A DNA stretch of 16,598 nucleotides, taken from Actinomycetota bacterium. Its GTDB lineage: Bacteria > Actinomycetota > Thermoleophilia > Gaiellales > F1-60-MAGs149. Both the position numbers and the translations under genes were made by a program. The DNA lies in assembly GCA_947481755.1 (NCBI GenBank), contig CANKHS010000014.1:1-16598 (forward strand), written 5' to 3'. The notes below the pieces were generated by a model. It saw nothing but the letters and a program-made list of their open reading frames with translations, did no database searches and was not told the origin of the DNA. Each line of letters begins with the position of its first letter. Position 1 is the first letter of the stretch. Below are positions 14,292 through 16,598 of this stretch, in pieces.

Positions 14292-15637
14292 GCGTCTGTC
14301 TCCGTCTCGTCGGGGTGGACCTGCTCGATGGTTGCATCGATCAGGCCGCCCTTCAACTGAATGGTCACATCTTGGCCGGTAGTGAGGCTCTGCAGGTCAC
14401 GGACGAGCTCGCCGGTCGGTAGACGAACGAGCGCGAACCCACGCTCGCGCCAGTCGCGCGCCCGTACGAGGTTGATCGCGCCGGTGAGTGCTGTCGAGCC
14501 GAGTTGGATCTGATGGCGGAGGTCGCCCGTGGCACGTTGGAGGCGTTCCCGCGGGACATCAAGCGATGGTGGTCGTGGAACAGCTTGAAGTATTCGTGCC
14601 AGCGTGGTGCTGCTCGCAACAATCCGTTCGCGTGGCGCGGTGACGGTGACCGCGACGGCGTGGGACAGTGCCTGGCCAGCAAGGTCGATGCGCCCGACGC
14701 GTGCAATCAAGGCGGCCTGCCCAGCTGGACGCATCGCACTGCGGTCGATCTGGGCTTCGGCTGCAGCCAGTAGACCCCAGGCGATGCCCGCCATCTCCGT
14801 CACGCGCCGGTCGATGCGTTCGAAAAGCTCGGAGGCACTCGGGACAACACGCTCAGCGGCTCGTGCGGGTACCTCCGCAGCGGCACTGGCAACGTGGTCG
14901 CAGTTCGGGCGTTGCTTCGTGTGGCCGATCGACGTGACGACGGGCGTACTGAGAGCGGCAATCGCGCGGCAGAGACGTTCGTCGGAGAACGGCAGCAGGT
15001 CCTCAACGCTGCCGCCGCCGCGGGCGAGAATGATCACATCAACATCGGGCTCGATGTCGAGTCGGGCCAAGGCATCGATCAATTCGGGAACGGCATTGAC
15101 GCCCTGGACGAGCGAATACGAGACGGCGATTCGGGTAGGTGGAAAGCGGTCGCGTAATGCACGTACGACATCCGCCTCGGCATCCGAATTGCGTCCCGTG
15201 ACGAGACCAACGCGCCGGGGAAAGCGGGGGATCGGGAGTTTGCGTTCGGGGTCGGTCAGACCGTCCGCCACGAGGCGTGCCAGCGTCTCTTGGACCCGCG
15301 CCAACAACTCGCCTTCGCCCGCTGCACGAATTGCGTTGACGTCAAGGGAGACGGACCCATTCTTGGCGTAGACGCGAATCTTCGAATAGCGCGCCTGGAT
15401 GAGCTGCCCTTCGTGCGGCAACTCGGCGATGCGATCAGCGTTGCTCTTCCAGATCACGCATTTGACCAGCGCCTCGCCGTCGGTCAGATCGATATAGACG
15501 TGACCCGACGACGCCCGGAAGCATTTCTGGACCTCGGCCTCGACGACACCGCCGCCGAGTTCGTCCAGCGCCCCCTCGACACGGCGCCAGATCGCGCTCG
15601 GCGACTCGGCGACCGCTTCGACGGTAGAGGCCTCCAC
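14288..15637 (-). CDS. xseA: Exodeoxyribonuclease VII large subunit with an altered GHExD motif
   Basis: A 449-residue XseA: N-terminal OB-fold (about 13-105), catalytic domain (about 135-265) and a long helical C-terminal region. Kept catalytic positions are Asp156 in AEADVV, Arg206 in ARGGGSVEDL, and His239 in SIGH. The sequence after His239 is TKQRPNCDH, where most XseA have GHExD; the Asp three residues after the His is therefore Gln242. A nearby Asp247 might compensate. The GTG start lies 3 nt after the dsbA-like stop, with no clear ribosome-binding site, so translation is probably coupled. It forms the exonuclease VII complex with the xseB product. Confidence 0.93.
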   Translation of the reverse strand: MEASTVEAVAESPSAIWRRVEGALDELGGGVVEAEVQKCFRASSGHVYIDLTDGEALVKCVIWKSNADRIAELPHEGQLIQARYSKIRVYAKNGSVSLDVNAIRAAGEGELLARVQETLARLVADGLTDPERKLPIPRFPRRVGLVTGRNSDAEADVVRALRDRFPPTRIAVSYSLVQGVNAVPELIDALARLDIEPDVDVIILARGGGSVEDLLPFSDERLCRAIAALSTPVVTSIGHTKQRPNCDHVASAAAEVPARAAERVVPSASELFERIDRRVTEMAGIAWGLLAAAEAQIDRSAMRPAGQAALIARVGRIDLAGQALSHAVAVTVTAPRERIVASSTTLARILQAVPRPPSLDVPRERLQRATGDLRHQIQLGSTALTGAINLVRARDWRERGFALVRLPTGELVRDLQSLTTGQDVTIQLKGGLIDATIEQVHPDETETDA

Positions 15638-15640
15638 GCG

Positions 15641-16420
15641 CTAGGAGACGGCTTTAACTGTCTTGGCGATCTCGGCTGCGGTCGGGATAGCACCGCTCAA
15701 AATCTTCTCGCCTTTTGGTCCGGTGATGATGAACGACGGCGTGCCGCCGAAGCCCTGCTGGGCCGCCACGACTTGGACATCCTGAATCGCGGGGCTCCAG
15801 AGTGCCTCGTCCTGGCGGTCCTTCTCGAACTTCGTAAGATCGAGCCCGAGTGCTTTTGCTACACCGTCGCAATAGGTTGGCGTTGCGTACGTGGTCGCCT
15901 CGTCCTGCTGGTTGATGTACCAAAGGTCCTGATATTCGAACAGCTTGTTCTGCTGTTGAGCGGCGATGCCGCACTGGGCTGCGCTGACGGAATCGGGGCC
16001 GAGAATCGGCCAAATCCGGTACTGGTACTGCGCCTTGCCCGTCTTGACGAGGTCTTTGACCACGGTCGGCATCGCATCGAGTGCAAATTGTCGGCAGGCC
16101 GGGCAACGTAGGTCAGCGAACTCCGCAATCGTGACGGGCGCCGCAGGGTCGCCGAGCGTATCGGCATTCTGGGGGATGCCGGTGAAGCGCGCATTAACGT
16201 CCTTGACGCCCTTTAACTTGCCGGCTGCGACATCAGCTGCACTAGCGCCACCACCGCTGTCGGGGGTGCTCGATTGCTGGGAGACGTAGATCAACACGCC
16301 GGCTGCGATGACTGCGACCACTGCCGCAACGCCAAGGATGACCCAGAGGTTTCGGCGCGACGGGGCGTCCGAGATTGGAGCCTTTTTCGGTGGGGGTGGT
16401 GTCTTCGCTTTTTCGGCCAT
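15641..16420 (-). CDS. Membrane-anchored DsbA-like thioredoxin-fold protein
   Basis: A 259-residue protein. A Lys/Pro-rich cytoplasmic N-terminus (1-24) precedes one membrane segment (about 25-46, LWVILGVAAVVAVIAAGVLIYV), then a Gly/Ser linker. The extracytoplasmic DsbA/thioredoxin-4 type domain (about 93-259) has the redox motif CPAC (Cys106, Cys109) after EFADLR and the cis-proline loop GGTPSFII (Pro228). Cys150 and Cys184 may form a second disulfide. Such proteins catalyse disulfide formation in exported proteins, and several exported proteins in this window contain multiple Cys. A GAGGAA ribosome-binding site lies 5 nt before the ATG. It heads a leftward run that continues into xseA after 3 nt, an unusual partner. 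Other members of the fold can act as reductases. Confidence 0.92.
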   Translation of the reverse strand: MAEKAKTPPPPKKAPISDAPSRRNLWVILGVAAVVAVIAAGVLIYVSQQSSTPDSGGGASAADVAAGKLKGVKDVNARFTGIPQNADTLGDPAAPVTIAEFADLRCPACRQFALDAMPTVVKDLVKTGKAQYQYRIWPILGPDSVSAAQCGIAAQQQNKLFEYQDLWYINQQDEATTYATPTYCDGVAKALGLDLTKFEKDRQDEALWSPAIQDVQVVAAQQGFGGTPSFIITGPKGEKILSGAIPTAAEIAKTVKAVS

Positions 16421-16425
16421 GGTAG

Positions 16426-16431
16426 TTCCTC
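16426..16431 (-). promoter_or_regulatory. Shine-Dalgarno GAGGAA of the DsbA-like gene
   Basis: Minus-strand GAGGAA, 5 nt before ATG 16420; confirms the start. Confidence 0.65.
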
Positions 16432-16458
16432 GTCAGTCGCTCGGTCGCGTCGCGTCGA

Positions 16459-16464
16459 ATCCTA
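16459..16464 (-). promoter_or_regulatory. -10 box (TAGGAT) for the DsbA-like gene
   Basis: Minus-strand TAGGAT would start a leader of about 30 nt carrying the GAGGAA site. A second minus-strand TAGGAT lies at 16491-16496, embedded in the rightward -10 box. No good -35 is visible for either. Confidence 0.4.
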
Positions 16465-16489
16465 GCGCGCACTCACGCGTGGCGATCGC

Positions 16490-16495
16490 TATCCT
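16490..16495 (+). promoter_or_regulatory. -10 box (TATCCT) 6 nt before the lipoprotein frame
   Basis: TATCCT, then AGTGCG, then ATC at 16502. The spacing is identical to that at three other gene starts in the window, which predicts +1 at 16502. Read on the other strand, the same bases (TATCCTA) give TAGGAT, so it may fire both ways. Confidence 0.45.
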
Positions 16496-16501
16496 AGTGC
16501 G

Positions 16502-16598
16502 ATCGTAGGTCGGCTCCTCATTCTGCTGTTCTTTGCTCTTCTGCTCGCCGGCTGCGGTTCGGTCGCCGATGGCCCGCAAGGCGGTCTCGAGTCGGCAG
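16502..16598 (+). CDS. Lipoprotein, N-terminal part only, apparent ATC start (runs off the right edge)
   Basis: From 16502 the frame encodes a textbook lipoprotein signal: a short start with Arg4, a hydrophobic stretch LLILLFFALLLAG, and a lipobox LLAG-Cys18, followed by GSVADGPQGG. It is open to the window edge (32 codons). No ATG, GTG or TTG exists in this frame between the in-frame TAG at 16463 and the window end. ATC at 16502 is the best candidate because it coincides with the +1 predicted from TATCCT 6 nt upstream. Other options are CTG at 16523 or 16526, or a base error in the sequence. The function of the mature protein cannot be told; about 50 bp upstream the DsbA-like transcript starts divergently. 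Confidence 0.6.
   Translation, partial: MVGRLLILLFFALLLAGCGSVADGPQGGLESA

Noticed and set aside
13457..14422. Plus-strand open frame (321 codons) across the ABC ATPase, xseB and xseA end
   Set aside because: It crosses three recognised genes, has no ribosome-binding site, and matches no family.
15290..16111. Plus-strand open frame (273 codons) opposite xseA and the DsbA-like gene
   Set aside because: Both minus-strand genes show catalytic motifs; the plus-strand translation shows none.
1..16598. Search by eye for CRISPR repeats, tRNA or rRNA genes, insertion sequences and attachment sites
   Set aside because: No regularly spaced repeats, no cloverleaf-like sequence with GTTCGA-type T-loop between genes, no transposase or integrase motif. 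The only long internal similarity is the paralog pair at 7387-9786.

Overview
The window is GC-rich, densely coded bacterial chromosome. The family content (GH-A-fold secreted proteins, a family I pyrophosphatase, secretory-lipase-like esterase, DsbA-like membrane-anchored thioredoxin, XseAB, sugar porter) together with start codons that sit about 6 nt after TANNNT-type -10 boxes (leaderless transcription) suggests a member of the Actinomycetota, perhaps Thermoleophilia. That placement is an inference; no rRNA or marker gene is present. I see no rRNA, tRNA, CRISPR array, insertion sequence or integrase, and no stretch over 300 bases without a gene.

Left part (1-5075): a partial secreted protein and a nitroreductase run leftward; a RidA-family protein and an MFS sugar/H+ symporter run rightward; an inorganic pyrophosphatase runs leftward and diverges from a secreted alpha/beta-hydrolase. 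Middle (5072-9786): a multi-pass membrane protein with ZIP-like topology runs leftward, diverging from a secreted 3D-domain (double-psi beta-barrel) protein that looks like an internally duplicated molecule whose second catalytic copy has decayed. This is followed by two tandem, leftward, exported GH-A-like paralogs separated by a terminator-like hairpin. Right part (9787-16598): a cysteine hydrolase (isochorismatase/nicotinamidase-like) and a ribokinase-type PfkB kinase form a 4-nt-spaced rightward pair. Facing them is a leftward run of six closely packed genes: dsbA-like, xseA, xseB, ABC ATPase, ABC-2 permease and a cytoplasmic sulfite-oxidase-fold molybdoenzyme. At the right edge a rightward lipoprotein begins with no canonical start codon.

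Most genes are ordinary families. The points I would look at first are: the leaderless -10/start geometry repeated at several transcription-unit heads; the lipoprotein whose only sensible start is ATC placed exactly at the predicted +1; the tandem-duplicated 3D protein; the GH-A paralog pair in which one copy has lost the Asn beside the acid/base Glu; the molybdoenzyme translationally coupled to an ABC exporter; and the XseA with an altered GHExD motif. I did not find a clearly new defence or mobile system.
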